A program made the translations under genes and the position numbers. From Plutella xylostella (taxonomy: Eukaryota > Arthropoda > Insecta > Lepidoptera > Plutellidae), in NCBI RefSeq assembly GCF_932276165.1, contig NC_063999.1, positions 2,668,501 through 2,732,500 of the forward strand: 64,000 nt of DNA. The letters are read 5' to 3'. Below the pieces are notes generated by a model that was given only the letters and a program-made list of their open reading frames with translations, had not been told where the DNA came from and ran no database searches. Shown one piece after another: positions 10,358 through 23,237 of this stretch (its first letter is position 1; every line of letters starts with the position of its first letter).

Positions 10358-13300
10358 TTATTATATTTGCTGAGTGTTGACACCCGTACTGAGCTACAAT
10401 TACAATGTAATATTCTAATGGTGCAATCCTACTAGAAAATATACGATCAGATAATTTCATTAAATAAACACACTCGTAGGCTTTCTTTGAGGAAGTGCAG
10501 CCAAATGCCTACTTTTGCGGTTTAATCGCTGGTCTAGTAAGTAATTAATTTCAGGATATACCTAGACCAAACTACCTATACTTAACTACATTGCCGGTTT
10601 TCACACTACCCCAGATCATAGGTAATAGAACAATAAAGAGAATGGGGAACTGATTTGTTTTCACTGGTCACCAGCAGTGTCTTGAATTTATGAGAACGGA
10701 CAAGTATTTGATGCTTGCCTGTCCTGCATAGACATAAAACAGTATAATTTATTTGTATAGAACACATACACCTTTAGCGATATTTTTTATTACATACATT
10801 AAGTAGATATTTATAAATAATTACAACTATCCTACAATAAAGATCGAAATCGTGGTCGATAAATAATCGCCTCCAAATAGTTTTCAACACCTATGGCACA
10901 GAATAATAACTAGTACCAGCTAGTAGTGCCTATGGCTTGATTTAACACGTTGATAGCACAGCAACCTCGACTACGCTAACTTTGCAACAAAAACAAGTGC
11001 AACACCAAAAAAAAAATTAGGGCACACACACATTATAAATATTTGCCATTTCTGACCTGATGTGGTAGGTTACGGTAGGTACGACACAATGCATAATTTA
11101 TGCAGTACAACACAATAGTATTATGGCATAATGCCCCAAATTTTTAGTAAAATTACCCTATTTTCATTGTCTAATTTTATTAATTATTGCAATAAAACAG
11201 TATCTACGTACATACTTTTACTTTTAAAAAGTGTTGAGTTTTATGTTGGGGTATTTTTATATTACATTGATTTAGAGAAATTCATAGACAATACATAATT
11301 ATATCGCATTTATGAATGATGCAAAGTTTCGAAAGCGGAAAAAAAGAAAACTATAACCTATGTTTACTGTTAAATGTAGAGTTCTCAATACGTCCATTTC
11401 TGCATGTTTAAGCCTTTTACCACCTAATAACCACCCTAAAAAGCTAGCGTGTCTTATATAATTTTTCGCATCGGCATAGTCTTAAAAAGACCCTTCTGTT
11501 GCATTCTTGATATAATGGGCTGCCAACTGCCAACCTTTTAGCCTTGTTTATAGTCAATAATAAACTTTATAGGTACAATCACCTGCTTATTTGAAATGGG
11601 AGTATTGCAACACCATTATTACGTTTTATATTCCTTCGAACTTTAATTAATTTTGTTCGGAGACTGTAACTTAGCGCGCGCAGTTGTAAACCCAAATTAA
11701 AGGGCCCATAAATTAAACACTCATATTGTACTTGAAGGCTTTTTTTAATTTGACACGGCATCGGCATACGAAGATAATAAAGGTATCAAATCAACTCAGT
11801 GTTAATTTTGACAGTTAATCAATATAATAATAACACTGCATTATCATATAATGAGAATGAGTAAAACATTCTTAAAGCTCTTTAGTGGGACCAAGGAACT
11901 ATTTATTTATAGTAGGTACTTCTCTAATGAGAAGAGTTGGACAGCGTGACGACCGCTTTAAGCTAATGTATAATTTTAACGTCATCTATCAATTATACGA
12001 TTGGACGAACCCGAAAAAAACCTCTGGTATGTTTGTGCTCTAAATGGAAAATGTCAGTTAAGAACTTTGAATTGATGAGATAAGCCTTAAGACCTGTCTC
12101 GTCTGGTCGTATTTAATCGTACAGATAGTCTATTTAGAGGACATCAGTAACCTGTATGGGTATGTAATTGTATTCGCAATTATTCTGACTGACCTCTACA
12201 TTGGAAACAAAGAAACGGTAATAAAAACGCCTTAATGCATAGGAACTCATTGTCTCTACTTTGATCGTATCGCGCCGCTGTTGATAGTGTTAACATTAAA
12301 TTGCATGTTCATTATGTTGTACGATTGGTCTAAGCTAAGCGCAGAGGGTCTAAGTTATTTTCTTAAGCGTTTTTTTATCGAAAAAGCGGAGTGCTATAAA
12401 TTAGATGTCTGCCTATCGGTAACCATTAGAATGCTTTAGTTATATTTCTTCAGGAGGTAACTTTATCGAGACTGTTAAATTCATAGCTACCTGTCATCTA
12501 AATCGTCTCAGTCTATTCATTTCTTTCATTCACTTCTTATTATATTAAAACAATCAACAAAAACTAGATACTCGTAAAATAGTTGTTTAGATAAAGTTAA
12601 TATATCTTCAGTTAGGTAATATTGTGAACTGTTGACCTCGATAGAGTCTAGACAATCTAGACATAGGAAATATTTATCACTTCTGCGTTAGTTTCAACAA
12701 TGTAGAAGCTATTGTAAGTTTTACAGACAATAAAGTTTTAGCGTCCATAACGGATGAGTACTTAATTACTATATTCTAGTCGTGTTTAGTGCTCTGTGTA
12801 TTATGAGTTTACGAGACATGATGCAATGTGAGATCATTTGATTTTAGCGGATAAATAAAAATACATGACGCTTAAAAAACATTTCGAAAGATTCCTATAA
12901 ATTTTGAAGGCTTATTGGAGATTTATGTCAATCGTGGAATACACAAATATGATGAAATCGATTTTTAATCGAGTATAAATATTGGAATTCCGAATCTATA
13001 CATCCGCGATTTCAAAATCGGTTAACTTTTATGCCGAGAGGTGCCGTGAAACCAGGTTAAACGTTGATTAAGTTTAACAGAATATCTGCTAGTGACCTAC
13101 GGTAGTTTGTTTAACTCAATTAAGAAACCCGAATTATTTAATTGACAAAAACATAACTCATAACCTTCTTTCAGAAACTTGAGAAAATTATAAAAAAACA
13201 TCCGAACATAATGATTTCAATTCTTAATACGCAATAATACGCATTGATACGAATATTTCGTGTTAGTCAATAACGCATTAGTCGGTAAGTATAAGTAGGT

Positions 13301-13437
13301 ACAATGAGTACCATGAGAACATTTTAAAATCTCATCAAATAATAGGGCATCCCGACATCCCGACCTACTCCACTTCGTGGTTAATTAACCAACTGTACCT
13401 AATCAAATAAAAAGCTATAACAATCAAAAACACTCAC
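10358..13437. other. Long gene-free stretch
   Basis: About 3 kb of AT-rich DNA in which I see no exon, repeat family or RNA gene. It may be intron or 3' flank of the minus-strand gene whose last exon seen here ends at 13438. Confidence 0.4.
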
Positions 13438-16429
13438 CAACAAAGACATCTCATTGGTCTTGGGCATCATGGTGACGTCACCGGGGCGCACACCAGGGCC
13501 GCAGTAAGGCAGCGAGGGCCCCCTACTGGGCAGCATCGGCAGGGGGCCCTGGAGAGCCAGCAGAGCCGCGTGGAGCCGCGCTCGAGCCGCCGTCACGTCA
13601 CCCGTGCCGCGGATAGCCGCGTCCACTACGTCTGTCACGTCTTTCTCCCATCTGCATTGAAGAGGAAAAAGGTGTATAGCCTTATTATGTTAATATAGTT
13701 TGACTAATAGAGTAACTGCTGGCCTATGACAAACGTTTCTCTTAGGATGGGTTCGATTTTGCTATAATTGCTTGCTTAGTTAGGATATAGGGAATGTAAT
13801 TTTTAGGATACATTAAGGTCACAACAAATTAAAGACAATACCTTCGATAATGCCCCAAGCACGCCCTAATATCCTCTTTCAAACTCCTCGGCAGCGAACC
13901 CTCAGGCGTGCCGGATGACGTCGTGTGAGATCCTTCGTTCTTCTCCTCGAAGCGTTCATTCTTTGGTAAGGTTGGCGACGAGCGGCCGTGGCTGCCGCCC
14001 CCACTCCCGTAGCCCGACGAGGTCGAGGGGGCGCGGCGCGGGAGGGGCGCTGACTCCGTCTCCACGCTCTCGAGTTCGTCCACCACTATCACGACCTCCT
14101 GCTCCTCTTCTTCCGTGTAGATTGGGTTTGATCTGCGGAGTGACGTGTTGGGTCATGAGAAAATTTCGGATGAACAATGTTACGAGAGTTTGGGTCAAAT
14201 GTTTGGGATGATAAATCTATGTCCATCTCAGAAGTGTAGAGTTGGAACATAATTATGATAACAAGTAGTTATATTTTTTAACTGCTTTTAATTTATTTAG
14301 GGCATAACTTTAGTCCAAAGCTGGTTCACCTCAGAGTTATTAATGGTGCCTTAAGGTCCTGAACGGATGGTGTTTTAAGCCCTAAGCTAATAAATGACGC
14401 CACAGTCATTAACACTTAGATATCATTACACATTTTACGATTTACAATTAACAAGTATCACTGTCCTCAATTAGCAATCCTATCAACTGAAACCAATTAA
14501 TTTCCAACTAGTTAGCAGCATGTTCTGCCTCGCAATCCTCTCGTTATTTCCACACTCCTCGGGACATGTAAGACAATCATCTCTTGACAACCCCACTTTC
14601 TAAGTTATCTAATATATTTGACCGCTTAGTTTCGCAAGCAGAAATGCCTGTTAGTATTTTATGCTACTCCTTTTGATTACTACATAATATAGCAGTTACC
14701 TAGCTAGTTTAACATGTGCCTGGTTGCCATTTACGGGGCGATCGCATCGGCTTATTAATCTGCCATTCATGGGATAGACAAATTCGCATTGGCTTAAAAA
14801 TATATCAAAAGGTTCACCCTAGCTTTACTAATATGAATTAACGTAGCGTAGCCGTGTTGCCATTGCTACCACTAACGCAATGCGATATGTGGTCAGCAGT
14901 TTGTTCAGGAGCTGTTTATTTTAAATACAAGGCACATAATAAACTTACCTAAAAGACAAGACAATAATCGGCCCAGTCAGTCTCATGGAAACCAGTGGAA
15001 ATCGGACGAATAAACCGCACAAGGACGTCACATCGAAAAACTTAAATGGAACATTTTACCCAGGAATCGAACCCGAAACGTCTATATGTTGAAGTTGAAC
15101 AACTAGAACAAGAAGGAAGACATCAAGACACTCTAGTTTTCATTAACGATCTATAAAAAGTGTGATTTATTGTCCTACTACCGCACCTACTATCGCAGAA
15201 TCTCAACATTATGCGTAGACGTGCGTCGGCGCATACCAAAACGCGTGAATTCGCCGCCAGTTCAACAGCCTCAAACAAAACATAACTGCTACTGCTGTTA
15301 TGTGGGAAAATAAACTCTATTATGTATTATGTATAGATACCACGTTAACTTTATTTGGGAAGTCTCGCAATTCAGTATCCTACTCACATTTCTGTGAAAG
15401 CATATTTGATAAGCAATTTGTATAAAATCAAACTCGTTTATGGCATCATTATTGATGTATTCGTTTCCTGTTCGATAGTTATTGTCTAATTTTGCACAGC
15501 GCTCGATGGCTTTGTTAGTTTTTGCAATGATTATATATACTGATTAGTTCTTGTTTGCTGTTCCGACGCGACTGATTGCTTGCTTCCTTTAGATATGTAC
15601 CATTGTTCCATTGGGATGGAAGTGGGTACCTTTCACTATGATGTGCATTACCATATTGATAAACAATTTGCAATGGGTAACAAATCTCATTTCCGTAGCC
15701 AAAAACTCTCTATGCTTTGTATATCATTTATCAAATCGAAGGCAAGAGTTTCAAACGCTGGAGAGCTATAATATTCCCTATACAGCGATATCGTAGCCTA
15801 TTTGACTCATACCCATTCCCGTTTTCATACATGTTTCACACTCACCTAAGAACGTTATCGGGCTGATGCTCCAGCGCTCTGAACGGGTGAGCATCCTGAG
15901 GCCGTGGCGGCAGCAGAGATGGCGGCACCGGAGCGCTCTGGAAGCCGGCGGCCGGCTCCGGGCCCGGGACCAGGACACTCGCCTTGAAGCCCTGCAGCCG
16001 CGCGCGGTTCTGCGAGCGCCGGACGCTCTCGCTAATCTCCTTGACCTGTCTCTGGCGCTGGCTCTCGCGCTCCTGGCCCGGCGGCTGCGGCAACGCGCGG
16101 TTCTGCACGCGCCGCAAGATCTCCTGCTGAAGCTGAGACAGGTGGGATGACGGTGGGACGGGCTTATCCTCCTTCTCTTGACTGTGCAGCCGTGATTGCG
16201 CCGCCCGTATTTGTGCTGCGAGGTTGGATTCGGGTAGAGGAGCCGGGGGGCGAGTTTGATGGTGGGTTGGTGGACTAGTAGGTGGGGCTGGCAGGCTGGG
16301 AGGTTTGGGCGCGGGGGCGGTCGGCGGTGGGGGCGGCAGGGGCGGCAGCGGCGGGGGCGGCGGGGGCTGCCGGCCGCCCCCGCCGCCGGCGCAGCTCTCA
16401 GCCATGCTGCCCGCGCGACGCCCTCCACC
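13438..16429 (-). CDS. Proline-rich protein of unknown family, three internal exons
   Basis: Minus-strand exons at 15846-16429, 13842-14132 and 13438-13651 join in frame (splits AG|A at both junctions) with canonical GT donors (GTGAG, GTATT, GTGAG) and pyrimidine-AG acceptors, giving 363 codons. The first exon encodes a Gly run, then a long proline tract, a PAPKPPSLPAPP stretch, and two similar Gln/Arg-rich segments (LQQEILRRVQNRALPQPP and ISESVRRSQNRARLQG). The middle exon is acidic (EEEEQEVVIVVDE) then Ser/Gly-rich (TSSGYGSGGGSHG). The last is Ala/Leu-rich and helical (AARARLHAALLAL). Such composition suggests a cytoplasmic scaffold or actin-related protein, but no domain is recognisable. 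An ATG lies eight codons into the first exon; a better start may be the small exon at 24694-24708. The 3' part lies beyond 13438. Confidence 0.7.
14133..15845. other. Intron of the proline-rich gene
   Basis: No repeat family recognised. A degenerate tRNA-like string (GGGTTCGATTCCTGGG on the minus strand) at about 15060-15080 may be a SINE remnant. Confidence 0.5.
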
Positions 16430-16467
16430 CTGGGGACAACACAGAAAAAACATATCAGTAAAATGTA

Positions 16468-16691
16468 CACTCACGGGCAATGAAAAGGTTCAACTGAGAA
16501 ACGCACCAAATTACTCCTAAACGGAAAAGGCTAGCTTAATAACGCCTACTGCAACATTAAAGTACATTTAACAAATCATCAGGATATTACCAACTATAAA
16601 CGATAATATTTTGTTATTTTTTTTTATAAATCTTTGAAAATCTTTTGGTGTCGGAATTTTGTGAGTGGAACTTTTTCATTGCCCATGAGTG
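16468..16691. mobile_element. 224 bp TA-flanked MITE beside a splice acceptor
   Basis: Termini are CACTCACGGGCAATGAAAAG and the inverse of CACTCATGGGCAATGAAAAA, both abutting TA (16466-16467 and 16692-16693). This is a mariner-type target duplication. The element begins only 38 bp upstream of the acceptor of the exon starting at 16429. Confidence 0.8.
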
Positions 16692-16783
16692 TATTACCAC
16701 TGTACGTACGTCATAATCTAACGTTTGACTGCTATTGAAGGTGAATACTACAAAATTGTAGGTTATTTAATAAATATTTATTA

Positions 16784-17038
16784 ATAATAATAATATGTGG
16801 GGACATCTCACACACGGCCATCCGACCCCAAGCTAGGGGCAGAGCCTGTATTATGGGTGTCGGACAGGTGATATATCTACACAAATACATAGTAGATACA
16901 TATTAATTATAAATATCAACACCCAAGACCCGAGTACAAATATCTGTCTTTAAACAAATATCTGCCCCAACCGGGAATCGAACCCGGGACCTTCGGCTTA
17001 GTAGTCAGGGTCACTAACCACTTCACCAGTCGGCCGTC
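16784..17038 (-). mobile_element. Full-length tRNA-derived SINE, family 1
   Basis: On the minus strand it starts with a tRNA-like head (GGTGAAGTGGTTAGTGACC and GGTTCGATTCCCGG) and runs through to an (AAT)n tail. TATTTATTA at 16775-16783 and 17039-17047 is a probable 9 bp target-site duplication. The 5'-truncated sister copy is at 58-140. Confidence 0.85.
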
Positions 17039-17047
17039 TATTTATTA

Positions 17048-19860
17048 TTTCACAGTTTGTCAGCGGTATGCTATAAAACCACCAAGTTTGATTTACAAAT
17101 AGATAGGTTGGTAGATGTAGATCTACCTACGGTACCCCCTGTAACTTAGATCTCGAAATAATTGTTTATTTGTAAAAACTTATCGATCGAATCGGGTTGG
17201 ATCAGACAAATATTGTCTTGGTTAAGATGTACGCAACACGCAACGCAATAATGCAATCATGCCGTGGCTGATGTCAATTTTACACTTATTTGTGTGATGA
17301 TTTGATGAAGTTGCCTCATCCTACTAAAATTGGTTGAAGTGTTCGTCAAATACCCTCTGATGTTGATTTATCATTACAATGTATCTGAGGAAGCAGCTAC
17401 ATCAATGATTGCACAACATTACACGGTACAGTCTGCCAAACCAAAGCTTATGTTTATATGATGGTGTAGTAAAGAGCTGAAATGAAGGCGAAATTACGAA
17501 TCAGTAAGTACCTATATTATTTTATTGCAAACTGTATACATATAGGCTTTCAGTTATTTTCTAGCTGCATGATGCCTAATATCCAATAATACCATCCTTT
17601 AAACTTAAAAAGGTACTCTTCATATCTACTACTTTCATAAACAAAATCACATCATAATATCATTGTCCTACCTACAAGTCCTACGTCAGGTACCTACAAC
17701 ACTTCGACTGTACATTTCGCAACAAAAACTAACTGGACACAAAACAAAGGAAGCCCCTTGCTTATTTCCATGGTTGTGTAGTCGTTTGTGAACAAGATGC
17801 TATCATCTTCTTCCTATGTAAACGGTAACAAGAGTCTGTCTTACAATCCTAATGAGGTGATTTTTTATGCGATCATAACATTTTATTAATATTATGTAAT
17901 GTATGGCTGGCTGTGATAAAAATCTTGCGGAAAATGAAATATGTACAAACGTTTCCCTCGAAACAGCCAAGCACAGGAGTTTCCATTCCAAAATAGAATA
18001 GAGAAACCATAAATTTAGGTAGTTACTGAAACATATGTAGTTATTATATGTATAAATTCTGAAGGGTGGAGGATGCACACGGTAGAGTATTAGTTGTGAA
18101 ATGAATTTTGTTCAGATCCTTTGTTCAAAAGATAAAATAAGTGACCTCAATTATAATTTTGGATGCCAAAAGCCTGTATAAAAATACACAGTTCATTATA
18201 TGATGATAAACAAAGTTTGCTAAAAATATGCTTAAAATCTAATTGTGGGTTGATAACTGATGATTGATAGCATTTTTCGAAGGTCAAGATCAATAAGCTA
18301 ACGAAGTATGTAAATCTATCTCCTATGTATGTTTGCAAATAAATTTAGCAGCAGTGTGTGCACAAGGCTTTAAAATCTTACGACGATTGTGAAACGTACA
18401 CTGATAGTCATGATCAGGAGTTCACGAGATATCATTTTCGCACCTTCAAATGCACAAATGTGTAAGGTTAGAAGAATTATGCAATGGGCCTTCGAGTAGT
18501 TTTTTTTTTTAGTTTTTAAATGCTCAGGCAAATGGGTTTTTAATTGTAGTCTTGTGTTCTTACATGATGAATTGATGATTTTGCAGATGGCAGGATGGAT
18601 GCCCGGGGATTGAGGTACTCTAGAGTTAGAGATCCGCAGTCCAGAGTTAGAGGCTTTTAAATGATGCCTACTTAACTAATAAGTACGAGAAAACAAAAAT
18701 GTTGACGATTTTATTACATACATAACCTAACTCCAGTGCCCTAAGCTCTTCCATATTTACCTCCATTCCTACATGACACACAGAACGCATCATAAAAGTC
18801 AAAGAACCTCACTGTACTCTGAAGTATTACTTATTTAATTTAAAAGATTTTTCTGCAATCTTAGCTGATAATGAGGAACCTAATTTCTTATCCAGCAGCT
18901 ATTAGGTGTTAAACTAGGCATTTCGCCCTCGCTCCTAATACGCGATGCCACCAGGCAGTTACAACAGTTTACAGTAATAAACGTTTAGGTAGACACATAA
19001 CTGGGTATTGCGTGAGGTTAGCGGGCAAAAAGATCATTTCATCAAGCAGAATATCTTGTTATGATTCTACTTACTGGTATACAGGGTGTCCATGAAAGTT
19101 TCGATACAAAGAACTGTAACTGGGGCGTTCTTTCTGAATAACTTTTGTTCTACAAGTTTTGTAAATTCGTGAAAATAAGTAGGTAATAAGTTAACGTTTA
19201 TTAATTTATAACATCATTGATGAGCCTGAGATTGATATTTGCATAATAAAATAGCTATTTTTTTGTAGTAGTATATCACTCATCATTAAAATCCGTACAT
19301 TTCAGAAGGCAAGGTCGAATTATTTGACTTGAATGATATATTCACAAAAAAACATATTATTTATCCACTGAGAATGTAATTAATTACCGGACATGCGCTT
19401 TTGAACCGTTAGCTATTAATAAAACCCTTCATGGAGATAAATATATTTGTAATTAAATTAATGTAAGTACGTAAAGGCAAACTGATAGGTCATTAATTAT
19501 TTCAAATCAAATCAAATGATTGATGTCAAAAAGTAAAATAAGTAAAAAGTATTACCAAAGCTACCGCAGCGCAGGTTAAAATTAAAATTATTGGGAAGAT
19601 ACATGCATCAAATATTGAATAGATAAATCAAATAATATTTTATCGATATTTACAAACAAACAAACAATCTCTACAAGTTAATGTTGCGTATTACACAATT
19701 CACACGTCAGTGGCTCATAAAATCAAAGTTTTACTTACAGCTGGGGTGGCCAATTTAGATCTTTTGCTGACTGCACTTGTCTTAGTTTAGTCAACTTCGG
19801 AAAGTGACCTTCATAATTGTAACCCAACATAATAATCCTAGACAACGTACAATCTCATTA
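17048..19860. other. Intron or intergenic DNA, no gene seen
   Basis: No supportable exon. A TACAGGGTGTCC string at 19080 and a CAAATCAAATCAAATGA run at 19503 resemble ends of common insect repeats, but boundaries cannot be set. Confidence 0.4.
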
Positions 19861-20040
19861 AGGGGTGAATTTCCCGCAGCCAAAAATTGCGTGGCATCAA
19901 TGAAATCGGTACTAAAAAACCAAGTTATAATTTTCTAATATTTTTTTCCGGTTAAGTGAAATAGTTATCTATGTGTAGCACTAAATATTTTATTAATAGG
20001 ATTAATGGATATTTTAAAAAAAAATTTTAAACCTCCAAAT

Positions 20041-20775
20041 CTTTCATTGCCGTGTCTGTCCCCACGTCACCACGTTTTGTATTATTCTTCATTGATGAAA
20101 AAATATTGAGTATTGATAGTTAAACTTAGTTTCATTTGATACATTAATAGTTAAAGTATTGTCACGGAATACATTTATTGAAATATATAAAGAATATAAC
20201 GAACTGTAAGTGAAAATTCATGTGTCCCAGAACTTCTGTTCATCGCCGTGTCCTAAACATGATCAAGGATATTGTTTTACCTATGAACTTGGGTGCCCCC
20301 CTCAGTGCGCAAATCGTTTCTTACAAGTGTCGCCTAACTGCTCGACGTGGAAGGAGGTACATCGGTGCCCGCGTTTTTGCGCTATAGTGAAAATCAGTAA
20401 AAATTTTGGGGACTGGACATTTTTTCTTTCATTGCCGTGGATAGATATAACTTCTATAAAATTAAGTTTGTCTTCTAGAGTAAGCATTCAAAAGAAAGCT
20501 TTTTGAAAATATTTAACTTATAAAGTGTTTATTTCTTCGAATAGTTAATACTTTTTTAGTTATTTATATTTAATGCCTTGGTTTTCATCGCCATGCTTTC
20601 ATTTCCGTGGATTCCGTGGCCAATATTTGCTATGGCAATGAAAAAAAAGCCACGGCAATGAAAAAAATTTCATTGCCATGTCCTGTTAAATAATTTGTAT
20701 TCATTGCCGTGGTTAGTTTATTCATTTCCGTGGCCAGGTTATTCATTTCCGTGACTTATGTTTTCATCGCCGTGG
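20041..20775. repeat. Dispersed TTTCATTGCCGTGG motif cluster
   Basis: Copies begin near 20042, 20239, 20428, 20583, 20598, 20668, 20700, 20721, 20741 and 20762, with reverse-strand copies near 20631 and 20649. Variants change the central TTGCC to TCGCC or TTTCC. Confidence 0.85.
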
Positions 20776-20995
20776 TATGTATGATTATGCAAAGTAACAT
20801 ATCTTTACCATCTTTTACCTGTAATACAGGTAATACCGATCACTGACATATTACCTACAGGACTAGTCAAATTACCTCTTTTTGCAGTGCGTTAAGACGG
20901 GTGCGTATCGAGATGTATAAAAACGAAATATATAATATTACATTAATAATAACAATCACAACATAATTATAATGAACGTTATGTATAAATAAGAT

Positions 20996-21354
20996 CGGTG
21001 GTAGCTCAGTCGGGTAAGCGCCCGCTTCCCACGCCAGTGCGAATTCCGGCGCTGACATGTACCAATGTGTTCCTTTGAATTTAAATACAATGTATACCAT
21101 CGCTTTTACGGTGAAGGAAAACATCGTGACGAATCCTGCATATCTACCTATAGATTTAGCACATCTAGATAATATGTGAACCCAGCCACCCCCTGTGGAC
21201 CAGCGTGATGGGAAATGGTCCAAGCTTAGAAAGGCAGCTTAGACCTTGGAATAGAATATTCACATTGCACAAAGGTCCCATTCGAGAGAGCCAGGTGCAG
21301 ACAGGTACTTACACCTCCCACAGATAGTAGAATAGAATATAATAGAACATACAT
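20996..21354 (+). mobile_element. tRNA-derived SINE, family 2, copy 1
   Basis: The head is GGTGGTAGCTCAGTCGGG with a B-box-like GCGAATTCCGGCGCTG. The body has CGGTGAAGGAAAACATCGTG, GTGGACCAGCGTGATGGG, AAATGGTCCAAGCTTA and GAGAGAGCCAGGTGCAG. The same blocks in the same order occur at 30169-30500. Confidence 0.8.
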
Positions 21355-21898
21355 CTCTGCAGGAACTCAGCTGGATGCTAAGTGGCCTTAATGCTGCTTG
21401 CAACGTGTAGGCCTCCGTATGTACTTGGGCAAGACAAAAGTCATGTAGAATGTTCACATAAAACCGGAGCCGGTGATCGTTCGTGAGACAACTATCAAAG
21501 TTGTGCAATAATATGACTACCGGAGGCAGACTATTCGGCTAGGCAGAAGCAACTTCGACAAGGAGGCTGAAAGGCGCATCCAACAGTCTTCAACCATTGC
21601 GCCCTGCCTGTTATGAAATATGGTGCAGAGACGTGGACACTGATGGTGGGACTGGTCCACCGATTTAAAGTCACTCAGCGTGCTATGGAGAGAGCTATGC
21701 TTAGGGTTTCTCATATGGATGGTATCAGAAAAGAGGTTATACGTCAGAGGACTAAGGTTACCAACATAGCTGTCAAAATATGCAAGCTTAGGCAGGTAGC
21801 CGTTAGTGGCTGGATTCGGAAGACCGAGGACCGAGTGTTGTGGCGCTCCTTGGGAGAGGCCTATGTCCAGCATTGGATGATTATAGGCTGATGATGAT
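21355..21898 (+). pseudogene. RTE-type LINE fragment with stops
   Basis: Reading frames shift, but YGAETWTLMVGLVHRFKVTQ, RAMERAML and VLWRSLGEAYVQHWMIIG identify the C-terminal end of an RTE-clade reverse transcriptase. The upstream part (LNAACNV, GGRLFG) is decayed by stops. It ends in GATGATGAT, directly touching the foldback element at 21899. Confidence 0.8.
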
Positions 21899-22375
21899 AA
21901 CATGTACATTTCATATTATTATACCAATTAAAATATACTATGATTTAGCATAAAGTTCATAAAATATTCTATCATATCACATAATCTGTGTTAAATTATA
22001 CAACACCATCAAAACCTCTAGCACCACAACCTAAAGATAGGTGCGATAACGAGAAAAGCGAGGAGGAGCGGTTAAGTGCACATGTTCATCAAAAGCGAAG
22101 CGGGGCTACATGGGGAGACGCTCTATGTTTAGGTTTTGGGGCAAGGAGTTTTGACGAGACGAGCGATATTATTATTGGCGCTATGTAGGGGGACGCTTAG
22201 CTGACCAACATGTGCACCTAACCGCACCTATCTTTATATTTTGGTGCTAGGTGTTTTGCCGGTGTTGTGTAATTCTGCACAGATCATGTCATATTATAGT
22301 ATATTTTATGAATTTTACATAAAATGAACAGTATAAAAATTGGATATTATACCTTATGAAAATATAGATGTTATA
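21899..22375. mobile_element. Imperfect foldback element
   Basis: Left and right halves are imperfect inverted repeats of roughly 200 bp. Matching blocks include TTCATAAAATAT, ATCTGTG, ACAACACC, CTAGCACCA and AAAGATAGGTGCG on the left and their complements on the right. The central part is GC-richer and shows no coding motif. Confidence 0.7.
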
Positions 22376-23139
22376 GGTAAGGTTTATGATCAAGGTTTGT
22401 GAACGTTATTAGTGTTAAATGAAACATTTTCTTTCATACGTCGCAATACGGACCCCACAATGCTACTTAGAGAATTCCATACTATATTCTTATTTTTTAT
22501 ATATATATATGTTCTTTCTTTCGTTCCAATATCTATCCAAATATTTCTGCCATACATCCAATTCAAAAAAAAATCAAAATTATTTATTATCCAAAATAAA
22601 AAATTAACATAAGTGAAACATAAAAGGTACATTTTGCCTTACACTTTAACCAAATATCTTATATTAAAACTTAAAATATTTACTATGGCCCCACACTAAG
22701 CGAGCTTGTATCGTGGGTACCGTTTGAAAACATTAACCAGTGTGACATTTTCGCTGAGAATACCTAGTTAGGCAGTATTTGTGTCAGTCAGTCAGTCAGT
22801 AAGTACCTAATCTAAACATGCAATACAAAATAATTATAAACAACTTAAATTAACACACACAGCAAGTAGATAAATATTATAAGTAGATATATATATATCT
22901 ATATATTAACACGTGGTCTTTAAAACTTCTTCTGTCTGCTCGTAGGACAATTTTAGAAGACACTTGTATGTCTTTATTTTAACCTCGTTACAATTATTAT
23001 CGCGGAAGTTACATATGTTATTCAGTTTATTATATATACTATTATATATTATACATACCTGTCTAAGTTTACGTTTCCCTCACAGTCTTTTAAAAAAAAT
23101 GCAGTGGATTGATTCTTTTATTTCCATTGTATACAGTTC

Positions 23140-23237
23140 TTTCATTGCCGTGGAAGTTTGTTTCATTGCCGTGGGCTTTTGTTTCATTGCCGTGGACGCT
23201 TGTTTCATTGCCGTGAACGCATGTTTCATCGCCGTGG
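23140..23237 (+). repeat. Five TTTCATTGCCGTGG copies at exact 21 bp period
   Basis: Copies start at 23140, 23161, 23182, 23203 and 23224, each 21 bp apart. The 14 bp motif is almost invariant while the 7 bp linker varies (AAGTTTG, GCTTTTG, ACGCTTG, AACGCATG-type). Read in frame on the plus strand the array gives repeats of FIAVxxC, but there is no sign that it is translated. Confidence 0.9.

Noticed and set aside
15866..16520. Long plus-strand and alternate minus-strand frames over the GC-rich exon
   Set aside because: They are complements or shifted readings of the proline-rich exon; low-complexity GC-rich DNA lacks stops in several frames.
16969..17038. tRNA gene on the minus strand
   Set aside because: It is the head of a SINE with an (AAT)n tail and target duplication, not a stand-alone tRNA.
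20210..20506. Cys-rich 98-codon frame
   Set aside because: It lies inside the motif-saturated element, incorporates the noncoding motif copies, and has no secretion signal or splice context.
23140..23237. CRISPR-like array
   Set aside because: Unit and spacer are too short (14 and 7 bp) and the DNA is animal.
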